From Rostratula benghalensis (lineage: Eukaryota > Chordata > Aves > Charadriiformes > Rostratulidae), in the NCBI GenBank assembly GCA_013399305.1, contig VXAI01000068.1, positions 1,231,507 through 1,295,506 of the forward strand: 64,000 bases of DNA. Reading direction: 5' to 3'. Positions 12,163 through 24,712 of this stretch are shown in pieces. The position numbers and the translations under genes were made by a program. Position 1 is the first letter of the stretch. Each line of letters starts with the position of its first letter. The notes beneath the pieces are model-generated. The model was not told where the DNA came from. It saw nothing but the letters and a program-made list of their open reading frames with translations, and did not search any database.

Positions 12163-14594
12163 TTCTCTTGTAGTTAAAAACTACAACTTTTATTTTATCA
12201 ATTTAATTTTCATTTTGCTGACTAATTCTCCAGATGAAATAAATTCCTTACTGTCAGAATTTTTCTTTTTATCCCATAGTTACTGGTTTCCTTTTAGAGC
12301 TTTTTGGAAAGTTAATGCATGCAAGCTATAATTCTGTGTTACTGCTAAGTAGTACAACCCATGCTTTCTTGCCTTCTGAAGAGAGGAGTTAATTTCAGGA
12401 GTAGGGTAGTTACATCAGTGATGGTTTTTACCCTTATGATTTCCCTCCTGTGATCTAATTAACATTTTGCAAACTCAGAGCATTTCCTCCAGTTTGTAGT
12501 TTGTGCTCATGTAGGCATAAATATCCTGTAAGCAAAATACCTTATTATTGGCCAAGATAATTATGTGGCCTCCCTATTACAAGACTAGTTGATTGTCTCC
12601 TATCCCTGCAATATCTCAGTAGATTTTGAAAAAACAGAAAAGTGCTATTATTTCCTTTTTAAAAAATAGGTAAACTGAAATCACATGAAACTTGAGAGGT
12701 CCAATAACCCAGATTAGTGCCTTTACTACTGGTATACACCTACTCTTACCTTAGCCTGTTTGAGTAAGCCTGATTCACACTGTCAGCTGAATGAAGTCTG
12801 CTGTAGGGTGGGAGCTACAATCAACTGATTAAGGAGCTACAGCCACTATTTAATAGCATGCATCAGGAAAACCTGTGGGAACTAAGTTAGAGTAATGCAG
12901 GTATAGCTGCCTCAATTTCCTCCACAGACCTTCAGAGAGCTGGGATTATGTATGTAGAACTCAGTCTGTAAATGGCAAATGTCAAAAAAAACCCCAAAAA
13001 AACCAAACAAGAAAAAAGGCAAGAGGGAAAACCCCATCCAGTAACTATAACATCTTTTCTGATAAATGTTAGATTTATTTTCTGTTGAAAATAGCTTCCT
13101 TCTTCTGAACTAGAAGCTGTTGTGGGGGACAGCCATCTCTATATTAAAATATGTTGGCCTGCCTAATGTACACCCTAGTCTGTATGGGCTACTCCACTAT
13201 TAAGAATAAGGAATGATAGTATGAGTTCAGGACAAGAAAGTGAATAAATAGCCTGTAAAGAGCAAATTTCCTTTGCTCTGAAAGATTTGCTAGACTGAAC
13301 AGCTATGGAGGACTGAGAGTAATCTGCAAAAGATCCTTTTTGTATTCATCACTGTGGAGATGACTGTGATAAGCAGTGGAACGCACTCCTCTTGCTGTCA
13401 ATTACAGCCCATCAGTGCCTGCTGTCCTCTGCAACCATGTCAAGTATCGTGATATGCAGCACCAGTACGGGCAGTGAAGGCTGGTTGAAATTCTCTTAGC
13501 TGTCACTAGGAAATTGTTTTGTTTGTTCCCTCAGAATATGAAATCCAATGAAGAGACTCTTAAGAAGTATCCGACAGTGATCTAAAAGAGAATCATAAAA
13601 AAGAAAAGGTATCAATACTGTATACAACAAACAGAACTAAGAAATGTGGGAAATGAATTTAGTATCTGCACTTGGCAGCCTCCAAACTGAAGGTTCTGGT
13701 AAAAATGCTGAGTCAAAAGCAGGAAGCATTATTTCTTTATCTGAGATGTTTCTCTTGCTGCCTGAAGTGCAGGCAGCAGCCAGAGCTGGTCTTCAGATCA
13801 AGTTCTGGAGAAGTATTAGATCTGTACGAGGAGCGGACCCAGGCAGACCCTCAAAACTGACTGTGTATGTCTGGGTAGGCTTGGTCTACAGGTGTCTTCC
13901 TTGCACAGTTCTAAGCTGTCAACAAGTAAGCTTCAACTTAGACTTACTGAAATAGAGAAGTGTATTAATGACAAAATAGCTAATGAGAAATGCCAGAGTT
14001 TCTAATGCATGTTGCACAGTGTTCAGTTTGATTCCTTTTCTGATTTTTATTGGAAAATTCATATAACTAAAGAAGGCTGGTTAAATATGCTCGGCTTTTT
14101 TTCGTGTCACCCGTGGAACTCTTAATGGAAAACCACCTACTGAATCATTAACTGTGAGTGTGGAGAAGTATAACCCTCAATCACCCCACACAACTGCCAC
14201 CACAGCAGTGCAGGGCAGCTTGTCACCACTAAGTGATGAAAAGCAAGTAGATCCTACTCTGACTTTCTGACTTTCTCATGACCAGGCTGAAGAATCCAAT
14301 GAGGTTTAACCACATTGAATGATTTTATTAATGCTTTCCAGTGGCCCTAAAATGTTTGGACTTTTTTTTCTCACTGTTTGCATTGTGAAACATTTGTGTT
14401 AAATTTGAGGATGTCGATGTAAATATTCAGGTGTTGGATAAGATATGCTCTCTGCATTTTAATCTAATTCTTGGAAAATATCATTAAAATGCTTTTATTT
14501 GTTTTAACTTGAAAATCTATGTTGCTTTTCTGGCTGTTTTTGAGGAATGCAGTGATCTTGTGTTAGCTTGAAAAACTAGGTTTTTCATGAAAGT
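12163..14594. other. Non-coding stretch, no gene seen
   Basis: Unique sequence with one A-run/C-run tract at 12,984-13,005. A 103-codon + strand frame at 13,644-13,955 overlaps another frame, has no family resemblance and is not called. Confidence 0.55.
12984..13005. repeat. A-run/C-run low-complexity tract
   Basis: Eight A, four C, seven A, two C, then A-rich sequence. It is one of several similar A-then-C tracts in the window. Confidence 0.8.
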
Positions 14595-14715
14595 AGAAAC
14601 ATAGAATTGTCTAGGGAAAGGACCTTTAAGATCATCTAGACCAACCATCAACATAACTCTGTCACGTTAGCTACAAACAATGCCACAGTCTCATCACACC
14701 AAGCAGTCCACAGTA
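14595..14715 (-). mobile_element. CR1 LINE, short 3' fragment
   Basis: The + strand shows GAAACATAGAATTGTCTAGG, GACCTTTAAGATCATCTAGA and CCAACCATCAACATAACTCT, which match the last ~100 bp of CR1 in reverse complement. Resemblance fades after about 14,715, so the copy is very short and its 5' edge is uncertain by some tens of bases. Confidence 0.85.
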
Positions 14716-15175
14716 ACCAGCAGTAAATTATTACACAAAAAACTTGCCTCAGCCCCTCTTCTGGACTGGAAGTGGGTACGTGTGCTATGTCTCCTGACCT
14801 TTTGTGGTCAAAAAGCATAATCTAACCAAGAGAAAAAGAGGCCAAGTGTACTATGCAATTGTTATGAATGATTTAATCTTGCATTATGAATACTTTGGGG
14901 TTTTTTCTCAGCTCTAATAGACTCAAGTAGTTCTGGAAGCTGTACTCTAGCATGCTACAAAAGTACTATTTCAGCTGCAGACTTATTTGCTGCTGAGAAA
15001 ATAGTTGTTAAGAAATCATGTAACAACCACTGCTGATCCCTAAAGGGGATTGCTTCTCCCACTAGCTATTATCTAAATTGGATGTTTTCTGGAAAGACGA
15101 GCTGAATAAATTAAATAACGCTAGCAAGACTAGAGTGCTAAGGATTCAAAGATTCTGACTCCTCCATTTTAATGT

Positions 15176-15242
15176 TGCTGTTAACTCCACTGAACTCAGT
15201 AGAGTTATTTTGGCTTTAAACACAAGCCCTGGGGCCCAAAAT
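15176..15242. repeat. Worn copy of an old palindromic interspersed repeat
   Basis: The core at 15,182-15,205 is a near-palindrome, AACTCCACTGA paired with TCAGTAGAGTT. It is followed by TTATTTTGGCTTTAAACAC and ends GGGGCCCA. This resembles an old sauropsid repeat whose consensus I remember as a palindrome around ACTCCATTGACTTCAATGGAGT, ending in a GGCCC word. Family membership is inferred from these words only. Confidence 0.5.
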
Positions 15243-18200
15243 ACTGCGGGGAAAGAAGATGTCTGTTCCCATTTGAACAAGGAGAAGGCCACAGTGTGAC
15301 TTTATTTACATAAACTGTCTACCAGATGGAGAGAAACCCTGGGGAAAGACAGGCTCTCCCTACCCCCATCCCTCCTGAAATATAGGGTGTGGGAGAAGGC
15401 TCCATTTGATAAAAACATCCACCCAATTTCTTCCTGTGGAACCCAAGGAGTCACTATACGCATTTCAGAACTGCTTGCTTAACAGGAATAAACTAAGAGG
15501 GGAACAACATTTCAGACCAGACAGATTGAATCCCCTTGACATGCATTTCATTCATTGAGTCCATGCACTGCTGGCTTTATGCTAAGGACCCTTTTTCATT
15601 AGAAGGACTTCTTGATTGGAAAGAGCAGCAGTGGACTTTGGTCTTGTCCTTTAAGTATGCCCTACAATGAAACCATTTGAGATCTCACCTTTGTTAGGGC
15701 ATGGAGTATGAGAGCTGGCCTGGAGTGTAAAATGCTCTCTGGGGGTGCACCAGGCCCTGAACTGGGAGTCAGCAGATGAGGGAGGGAGGAGGAAAGGATG
15801 CTTGCCTATTAGATAGTGTCAGTTTTAAAGGTTGATATGGGATTAACATGCTCCTTACAGTGTTTATTCATATAGACATAGTCTTACTGTGTATGCCAGA
15901 GATGATTTCTCCTCACCTTCTAATTATTATTATTCCCCCTGTTTCATATACGGCCTTGGAATCTGTTGAAGGAGTCCTAAAATTATGGAGAAGGTAGAAG
16001 ATGAGCCTGGCACAAGGCTAGGTTGCTGCTGCTGAAACCTGGGAGATAGGCTGGGAGGAAAAGGCAGAGCTTGCACCAGTGACTTTAAAAAGATGTGTGG
16101 ACTCAGGGTGACAAAGCTATGGAAGCGAAATTGGATTTTGCCTTCCTGGAAATGAGGCAAATATCATGGCATTAGCTCATCAGAGTCCTTATTGCCTCCC
16201 CAGAACAAAGCAGTGCAAAGGGTGGGAATTTCCTACCCTCCAGATGATGAGTTCAGCAGGAGACCTGCTCAATGCTGCAGGTAACAAGCAGGTGCTGGAA
16301 AAGTCGTCGTCCTCCCTCTGTCTCCAGCTCCCAAGACAGCAAGTTCAGCCAACTTGCCCATTTCTCCTTTTCACAGCAGACAGTAGTTACTGCTGTGTGC
16401 CTTTCCCTCAGTACCTGCGACCCATTGCCAGGGGTGGTGACTGGGAAGGATGCACATCACAGCCTCCAGCCCTGAATGTGACTGAAGCACAAGGATCATC
16501 CTTGAGGAGAGCTGGGGAGGGTTGAAGGTTCTCTGAAGTTTGCAGAGCTCCGGGTCTGGTGCTTCACCCTCATAGCATAAAGGTTCTGAGTTTGGGACTC
16601 AGGGTAATGTATGGTTCTTGGAGATGCCAGACCAGGTTTTCCTTGCTCTTGCTCACACAACAGCTTCAGCAGAGGTCAGCAGAGAATTTGATATCTGATA
16701 TGAACGTGGCTCTTTACCAAATTCTAATTCTAAAGTGTTTGGGTTTTTATTTCTATTTCGTTTTCTTTTCATCAACTCATCTGTCTAGGATATCTGTTTC
16801 TGGAAAGAGGCAGAGTGAAGAATTTAGTCTAATACACCATTTAAATTCCATAAACAAGACAAAAATCTAGTAGCAGGCAGAGAATATATATTGCAGCAAT
16901 AAAACTTCTTTGAAAGAATTGCAGCAGCACCTAGGGAATGCTAATAAGGGTTTCTTTGCCTGTGAAGTAACATTTACAGGCCTAGGTTGGCTTGTTTTTC
17001 ATTTAATAAAAAGACTACATTAATATAATTGTGATTATATTGTGAAGAGGAAACACTTTGGAAACTTTTTGATTTTCTTCATTAATTACTTCTCTCTCCA
17101 GCAGTACCACTGCACTGAAGAGATAATGGGAAGAGAGGGACTGATACTGAGTTTCATTTTTAAAGGACAATGTGCATTTTTAATTGGGTTTAATATGTAA
17201 ACTTTCAGGTAATAGATGGGCTAAAAATATTTCTGAATTTAAGAAAAGATTTGCAAAATGATGCCCCGCGGTCAGGCCTATTCCAAACTATATACAGACC
17301 TCCTACAAGGTGCAGATTAACTGACTTGTTAATTGTACAGGACAGTCTAAGGTGCTGAGAGAAGTGACCTGAGATGGACAGTGCTGTCTAGTCTTCAGAT
17401 CTGGACCAGGTTTTCAGCTGACATTTAGCCTTCAGAGATGGGATCTAAAAATTGTATTCAGGAACAGGATTAATTAATCTCTGTGAGTTCAGAATGGTCT
17501 GAGGAATGTCAGCTCCTGCCTGGGGCTCTAGAGACTCACAAAGACTGGGATGTAGGGCAGTTTTAAATGTAGGGATAGCCTAAACCACAACATTTAGTCT
17601 TAGTTTTTGATTCACATGGTGAATCAAGTGAGAATAAAGATCAAGGAGAAGCTGCTGAAAACAAAACATGTAGAAACAATGAAAGGAAAAAAGGACGTGC
17701 TGCTTCATGTGAAAATTGCTTTTCCATATACTTTCAGAGCACGTTGTAGCTGAGATGTGGTGTACAGCATTGGAAGTCCTCAATGATGCAATTAAGGAGA
17801 TCAGAATCTAGTACAAGATTTACTGAGTTCGTTGGTGGAGGAGGGCTGTAGAGGCAGACATATAATTTGCTTTTACCATTTTAAACCACTTCTGGAATTG
17901 TCCAATCAGAAGGGGAAACTGCAGCCCCACATGGGTGAGGAGGCCAAAGGCTGGTCCGGATGCTTTGCTGCTGTCTTGCAACACCTCCCTCTCCTTACCA
18001 GGCTGCAACTTTGTGTTGGCATGAGTCTAAGCTATGCACTGGTTCACAGCAACATCACGTGCCTTCAGTCATAGGTATCTACAGGAAAGAAGTTGTTGGT
18101 GTCTTGAAAACAAGAAAATACAGAGAAGTTCCTTAGGAAACAGAACCGAGCACAGGCTGGAAATTCACGGTGATAATGTAAAATGACTTCATTCAGAAAC

Positions 18201-18858
18201 AGAAGTTATAAAAAAAGAATATCAAAAGCATAATGAGTATGAGGAACTTAATGTTTTCTTGGATTACAGTGTGTGAGTCTGGTATTACATGCCTTGCTCC
18301 ACTTAAAGTCAGTAGTAGCGCAGTGAAAAGATTTGCCTTCTCTTTATTTTATATTTCAAGTTGTCAATGTATACAGTGTTAATTGTGGTAAATTAGCAGA
18401 GAGAAACAAGCTAATCCATGTGAAAAGATTGCTTCCCTTTGGTTCCCTGCCTGCCTACTGGCAGTTTCATGTTTAATCCACTGCTTCATTTTTAACTTCT
18501 CTCTTGCCAGCAATTATATTTCATTGGTGACTGTTGTAGCGTAGAGTTGGAGGCAAGGGCTGCTGCTTTACCTGAGGAGCAATATTTCAGATTGTATATC
18601 GCTTCTCAATGTAGAGAATCTGGAAAATTAGTAATTTCTCATTTCATTTCTGGTACAATTTGCTATGGTGAAGGAATAGTGCTGTTGACTTCTGTTGAAA
18701 GTGGTATGTGGTATGTTTTGTATTTAAAGGCTTGCATTGCTTCTGTGTCCTCTATGAAGTAACGCAAATACACATTGCATTTCCCAAACAACTGTAGAGT
18801 TCTTGGCCACCTCATCTTGTAGCTTTGCCAAAGGAGCAATGACTTACTGCTTTTTAGG

Positions 18859-18874
18859 AAAAAAAAAAAAAAAA
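18859..18874. repeat. Poly-A run (A16)
   Basis: A simple run of 16 A. No retroposon body is recognised upstream. Confidence 0.9.
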
Positions 18875-19610
18875 GTAAGCACAAAGTGACATAACTGGTA
18901 TCTGTGCAAATCCACAGTTGTTTTACTTTGTAAGTCAGTGAAGCCTAACATCTAAAATGAATATCTGCACAAAATTTTCTCATGTTGTCTCTTTGACTGA
19001 AACTGAAACCCATCAGTTGCCATAGAAAACAGTAACATAGTATTGACACCGTAGAATACGTGCCGATGTCAAAGTAAGCTGAAGTGTTGTTGTTCAAGAT
19101 ATGGACTGTGTTAAGTCAGAATGCTTCAAAATTGATAGGAAATTAAAGAGTAAACCAGCTAAAACTAAAACAGGCTAAAAAGACTGAGTTCCAAGAGCAT
19201 TCTGTGTTTCTTATAACAAGATGCAAGAATGCTGAAACCTTGCAAATTTACCACTTGCTGACCTGAAGGTCTGCTATACAGAAGTACTTTGTGAATTGGA
19301 AATATCACTCAACAAACTTTTCTAATTAAATAATATGTGAAAAAGTGTTTGTATGTACTGTGTGCATGAAGTATTGATCAGGAGCTCTGTCTAGCTCCTC
19401 TTAAACAACCTTTAGAGAAAAATGATGTCCACTAGCACTGCGTTTTATTTAGAAAAGGTCTTTGTCACCCTTTCTTTCCCCCCTCCAGCAACTGGAAGCT
19501 TGCTTGGAAATCTGTAATTGCTTTGGCCTAAGCCAGGTTTTGTGTAATGTGCCAGGCTTGGGATCCTGGTCAAAACCAAGTAAACTGCTGAATTATGTAT
19601 GTATTTGTAA

Positions 19611-20116
19611 TAGAATCATAGAATAATTTAGGTTGGAAGAGACCTTTAAGATCCTTGGGTACAACCATAAACCTAACACTGCCAAGTTTGCTGTTAAACC
19701 ACGTCCCTCAGCACCACATCTACACGTCTTTTAAATACTTCCAGGGATGGTGACTCTACCATTTCCACGGGCAGCCTGTTCCATTGATAACCCTTTCAGT
19801 GAAGATTTTTTTCCTAATATCCATCCTAAACCTCTCCTGGCGCAACTTTAGGTGATTTCCTCTTGTCCTATTGCCTGTTACTTGGGAGAAGAGACTGATC
19901 CCCACCTCTCTACACCCTCCTTTCATGTATTTGTAGAGAACGATAAAATCTCCCCTCAGCCTCCTTTTCTCCAGGCTGAACATCCCCAGCTCCCTCAGTC
20001 ACTCCTCATAAGATTTGTGCTTTAGACCATCTTTGTTCTGCTTCTTTGGACATGATAATGGACAAAATAATTCATCCACTTCTTTGGACATGATAACAAG
20101 GTATTCGTCCACAAGC
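19611..20116 (-). mobile_element. CR1 LINE fragment, about 450 bp, with duplicated 5' end
   Basis: It starts on the + strand with TAGAATCATAGAATAATTTA and GGTTGGAAGAGACC, the CR1 3' end. It continues through the 3' UTR into pol-derived sequence. The minus-strand frame at 19,756-19,983 contains [20 protein letters not shown] and [20 protein letters not shown], clear CR1 pol C-terminal motifs. The region normally reading CTTCTTTGGACACGCTCC appears as CTTCTTTGGACATGATAA at 20,041-20,058 and again at 20,079-20,096. The CR1 end has therefore been locally duplicated and the 5' boundary is approximate. Confidence 0.95.
20041..20116. repeat. 38-bp tandem duplication inside a CR1
   Basis: The 18-mer CTTCTTTGGACATGATAA occurs exactly at 20,041-20,058 and 20,079-20,096, a period of 38 bp. 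The rest of each unit has diverged. The word is recognisably CR1 pol sequence, so the duplication followed the insertion. Confidence 0.85.
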
Positions 20117-21392
20117 TCCCTTGCTGCAAACCAAACATCTCAGAATCCATTCAGTAGCTCGTCAAGGTATGTGAAGCTTTGTGCACACAATACACAAGGC
20201 AGCAGGCGGTGGCTGTTAAACACTCTTCACATCTTTGTAACCTGATTTAGTAGCTACACTGGCACCCACACACCCCTGAAGGGGAAGGTGTCCAGTCCCT
20301 TGAAATCCACCCCTTGCTGCAGAATGTGACCTCATCAGCTTGAGTGATCCAAGCCTCCAGGATTTTGTTCACTGCCCATCCTGTTCAAGGAAGCATTTTG
20401 GAGACTGAGCAGGACTGAGGTCTGGGAACTTGCCATCGCAGTCATTTTCCAGAAGAATATTCACTTGCCATAAATTAAAACATTTGAACTGAAAATGTAT
20501 CAGAGATTGCTCCCAATCCATCCTTCCTGATGGACTGGCAGCACACAGAAGCTTCCTGGCTTCTTGGCATCATTGGAGCCTGTCAGGCAAATTTCTGTTA
20601 TTGGGGCACTGAGGATTGACCCAGGACTAACATATTCCCTGACCCTGGAGTATTCTAGGAAGCCTCACATTTCTGGTTCACTGATGGAGATTCAGAGAAT
20701 TTGAAGGCGTTTGAAAACATTTGGAAACACTGAAACAGAGTGAGGTTTTGATGAATGCAAAATAGAATTTTTAGAACTTTCTTTCCCCCTCCCCTCGCCC
20801 TTCCCCCCAAAACTTTTAAAGGAAGAAAGCAGATTTTCTGATAGGAATGAACTAAGTTTGTATTAAGTACAGCTTTCCTCCATTTGGTGTTTCAGCAGTT
20901 TCTTGTGATTATAATATTGTCCTCTTCACTTCCTTATTAAGCTGGTGTAACATAAATTTGATTATTGCAAGAAATGTCCTTTTGCTTGATGGTGCAATTA
21001 AAACCAAGATTCATTGCTGGGCAGATTTGGCCTTTTCTGTGGGTAGCTTTGATTTGTATTAGTCATGCTTTCCAATCAAAGTGATGTCCCATGGAAAGAT
21101 ATAGCCTGTAGCATTTAGACAACTAAACTGGAACCTGTTTTTCCTACATGTGAAAACCAAAATTAACCAGCTATTGCTTTTTCTTTGCAGGAGATGGGGG
21201 AACGGCCATATAAACTGTTCATCTAAATGGACAAAAATCTCCATTTTGCATATGTGCATTATTGAGGCATGGAGCCTGGTTGAGAGTAAAGGGGCATTCC
21301 CTGCCTCACTTTGCACTCACAGATGTGTTTCTGCTGAGGTTTATGTGAATACCAAAATGGGACCATAGAACACCACCCTGTTCCTCAGCTCT
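20117..21392. other. Non-coding stretch, no gene seen
   Basis: Unique sequence between two CR1 copies. Nothing beyond short chance frames is visible. Confidence 0.55.
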
Positions 21393-21733
21393 TCATAGAA
21401 TCATAGAATCATTCAGGTTGGAAGAGACCCTTGTGATCATCGAGTCCAACCATCAGCCCTACTCTACAAATTCCTCCCCTACATCAGATCCCCCAACAGC
21501 ACATCTAAACGACTCTTAAATACATTCAGGGATGGGAATTCAACCACCTTCCTGGGCAGCCTATTCCAGTGTTTGACCACTCTTTGTGAGAAAACTTCTT
21601 TCCTCGTGTTCAGTCTAAACCTACGCTGTTGTAGCTTGAAGCCATTCTCTCTTGTTCTATCACTAATCACCTGTGAGAAGAGACCAGCACCAACTTCTCT
21701 ACAATGTCCTTTCAAGTAGTTGTAGAGAGCTTG
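21393..21733 (-). mobile_element. CR1 LINE, 5'-truncated, about 340 bp
   Basis: The + strand begins with TCATAGAATCATAGAATCAT (two copies of the CR1 3' end motif) and CAGGTTGGAAGAGACCC. The minus-strand frame at 21,479-21,715 carries [20 protein letters not shown] and [20 protein letters not shown], the CR1 pol C-terminus almost intact. It is the least diverged of the short copies by eye. Similarity stops after the TAGTTGTAGAGAGC word, the truncation point. Confidence 0.96.
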
Positions 21734-24351
21734 TAAATATTGTCCTGTAAATATATAGATGCTATGGCAGGAAATATATTGTGAGTAATTCCGTAGGTGG
21801 ATGGAAAGGCAGTATCCAAATCGCCACAGTAATATGTCTGTTATTTTCGAGGCATTCTGAATGGTCTATTGGATGTAAAATTAGATTAAAGAGAGCAATT
21901 AAAAGGGTAAACCTGTATGAAAAGAGTTATACATTGTAGCTTTAAAACTAGAACTGACCACTTGAACAGTAGGTATCAGCGACATCTCTTGCTTTTCATT
22001 GGGCCTGGAGGAATTTAAAAAAAAAAATTTCATTAGTGTTAAACCTGATAGATTCTTTCCATTAAACAAAGTGAAGCAAGTATAATGCAACACAGCCAGT
22101 AGCACTGAAGTGGTGTGAATGCTAAAATACTTAAGGTGCTTCAGCTGGGCTCCCATTGTGCACAGTATTCATATTTTGAAAAGGTTTGGAAGCTTCTCAT
22201 TAAAGATAATGAGAGTTGCCAGGTGTCCAGCAGCTCATAAAATGAAGGACTGAGTCCAAATTATTTCATTTATATCTTGTAAATGGATTTTTGTTGTCTT
22301 TTACACAGATTTTGAGTAAATAAACTAATACTTGTTAACCAGACCTCTGGTACTACGAGCCATTTGGCTGAAAAAGTTCAAAGATATTTTGAATAATACA
22401 TAAAATATGACTATATTTACTATGAATATAATATAATTTATATAGAGTAAAGTTGTTCTTAAGTTTACTGGATGAGGACTGCTTTTATCTCAGTATTAAT
22501 GGCTCTTAAACATAATTTCATCTGAACATTTAATCTAAATTAGCTGTCTTCTGAGGTGATTACATTGCTTAGATTTTTTTTTTTTTTTTTATTTCAACTG
22601 GACCATACATTACCCAGCAGCTTAGTTTGCTGATATTTGATTTGTGGCGATACAGATCATATACAAGCTGGCTCCTTGTTTTTAATGAACTGGATGCTTT
22701 GTATAACAGAACTGTGAGCTTTGTGTTAAATTACAGCTTTGGGACTCATTATTGTGAGATGTTATCTGCTTTGAAACGGCTTATTTTATCACAAAGAAAG
22801 AAATTGAATTTGCTTAAGATGGCAAATGCAGCAATGGATGGGTTGGCTGGTGAGTGTTTTGGGGCACCCTGTTGAGCTGATAGATATTTTGTCTGATCTA
22901 ATTCACGTTCTGCTCAGAAGATGCATACGGCCACACATATGTCAGAGTCTGTATTAAGAAGCCTAAAGCAAACAACAAGCCCAATATATCATTGAATGGT
23001 TAAATGGTGTTCTTTAGCCATTGCTGTTTCAACTGTAAATTCATGAGATCCTTTCTTTGGGGGGTTTTGTTTCCAGTTTTCAGCACTGCGCATGCAAAAT
23101 CGAGTGATGTCTTTCTTCCTGCACGTGTTTAGCTTCTGCATGCAGATATTTCCTCACACGCACAGAAGCAGTTATCAGGCATCAAAGTTTAAGTGTTTGC
23201 AGCGGGATAAACTGTGTAAAAGCCAAAAAATTATGCTTCCTTTGACAATTGCAGGATTGGAAAATGAAGCCTCTCTGTGTCATACTTGGCATTTCTTTTT
23301 GCTTTGAAAAATGCGCTGAGCTTTCAGCCTAATGTACTGATGATATATGGGAAAATTAAGTAATTTTGTTTACTGAAATAATTTTAGCTGCTGTGTGTAA
23401 CAATTTATAAAAACAGTGCTGTGCATTGACAGAAATTATAGACACATGACGAACAATTCTACTTGAACAGCTTATAGCAATGAAAAGGGGGTTCAATTCA
23501 AAGTTGATTTTAAGAAAATGCTGAAGGAATGTCAATTGCTTATAAACTGGTGTGACACATACTTTTATTTGGCTTCTGCTTACCTGCCTGTCCCAACAGT
23601 GGCAGTTTCTAGAAGTATGTTGTGTATACCATATGTTAACATACAATAAATATTTTAAACATGAACAAATTCTGCAGTGATCTAAGTTAGTAAGAGAGTC
23701 TGTGAGATATGCTTGCCCCCACCCTTCCAGCTTCTAACAGAGTGTAAAGCAGTGTAAGGAGTGGTACCTGAAAGTGGAGGAAAGTGTAGAGCAAAGCAGA
23801 GGTAAGCAGATTTTCTCCACTGATACAGCGTCCCACCTCTGGCTTGCTCCAGCTTTCACAAAGAGTGGTTAAGGCATGGAATGTATTGATTTAACTATTG
23901 CTTTCCATAAGCAATAAATTCACACCATTAAAGGCAGGAACTTGGTGCTCTCTAGGAAGAGTGAGTAAAGGGCACCTGCACAGAGAAAGTGCCGGGAGCT
24001 GAGAATCCCAGAGCCAGCAGAGCAGAGTCGTTCTGCATCTTGCTCTGGTTTTGTTCTCTGAGTCACAAGAAAAACATCTCCAAGAAAGGTCTTGGGGGCT
24101 TTTGCTGCACTGCAGTGACAACTGTCCCCAGAGACCACGTGTGGGTAGAATCCAGCCGAATGACCTCAATTCCTCCCAGTGCAAAGGAGGTCACTTTGGC
24201 ACCTCCATGTTCATTCCTGGCCATCTGAGCTGGTGCATCCTCTTGGTCATTCAGCATACCATGGGGCACACTAGGGACACTAGCATTATGCAGTGATGCC
24301 CGTACTGCATGGGGGCTAATGGTATTCCTTTGTCCCACTCACTGCTGTGCA
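21734..24351. other. Non-coding stretch, no gene seen
   Basis: AT-rich unique sequence, with a T17 run at 22,574-22,590 and an AT-dense stretch near 22,390-22,450. A GC-richer patch at about 23,930-24,340 leaves several overlapping frames open on both strands (up to 97 codons). None resembles a known protein. Confidence 0.55.
22574..22590. repeat. Poly-T run (T17)
   Basis: A simple run of 17 T without a recognised retroposon next to it on the minus strand. Confidence 0.9.
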
Positions 24352-24712
24352 TAGAGAATCACAGAATGACAGGAGTTGGAAGGGAACTCTGGAGATCATC
24401 TAGTTCAACCCCCTGCCAAAGCAGGTTCGCCAAAGCAGGTTCACCAAGAGCAGGTTACACAGGATGGTGTTCAGGTGGGTTTTGAAGATCTCCAGAGACA
24501 GACTCCACCACCTCTCTGGGCAGCCTCTTCCAGTGCTCTGCCATCTTCAAAGTAAAGAAGTTCCTCCTCATGTTTAGATGGAACTTCCTAAGTTCAAGTT
24601 TGTGCCCATTACCTTGGGTCCTGTCACTGGGCACCACTGAAAAAAGACTGGCCCTGTCCTCCTGACACCCACCCTTTAAGCACCTATAAGACTTTCCCTC
24701 AGTCTATACACA
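24352..24712 (-). mobile_element. CR1 LINE, 5'-truncated, with a small internal tandem repeat
   Basis: The + strand starts AGAGAATCACAGAATGACAG and GAGTTGGAAGGGAACTC, then passes through GATCATCTAGTTCAACCCCC, all CR1 3' sequence. The minus frame at 24,455-24,637 reads [20 protein letters not shown] and [19 protein letters not shown]1 pol C-terminus, and then loses frame. Further 5' it keeps GACACCCACCCTTTAAGCAC. Inside it a 14-bp unit (GCCAAAGCAGGTTC) is present three times at 24,415-24,457, where one copy would be expected. Confidence 0.96.
24415..24457. repeat. 14-bp unit x3 inside CR1
   Basis: The units at 24,415-24,428 and 24,429-24,442 are identical (GCCAAAGCAGGTTC). A third at 24,443-24,457 is diverged (ACCAAGAGCAGGTTA). 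The array lies within the 3' UTR part of the CR1 copy. Confidence 0.85.

Larger units (their letters stand above)
14716..19610. other. Non-coding stretch, no gene seen
   Basis: Mostly unique sequence. One worn palindromic repeat lies at 15,176-15,242 and an A16 run at 18,859-18,874. Open frames, including 119 codons at 16,166-16,525, overlap each other on both strands without family signature. Confidence 0.55.

Noticed and set aside
11903..12331. 142-codon plus-strand frame.
   Set aside because: Antisense of a diverged minus-strand CR1 fragment, followed by chance open sequence.
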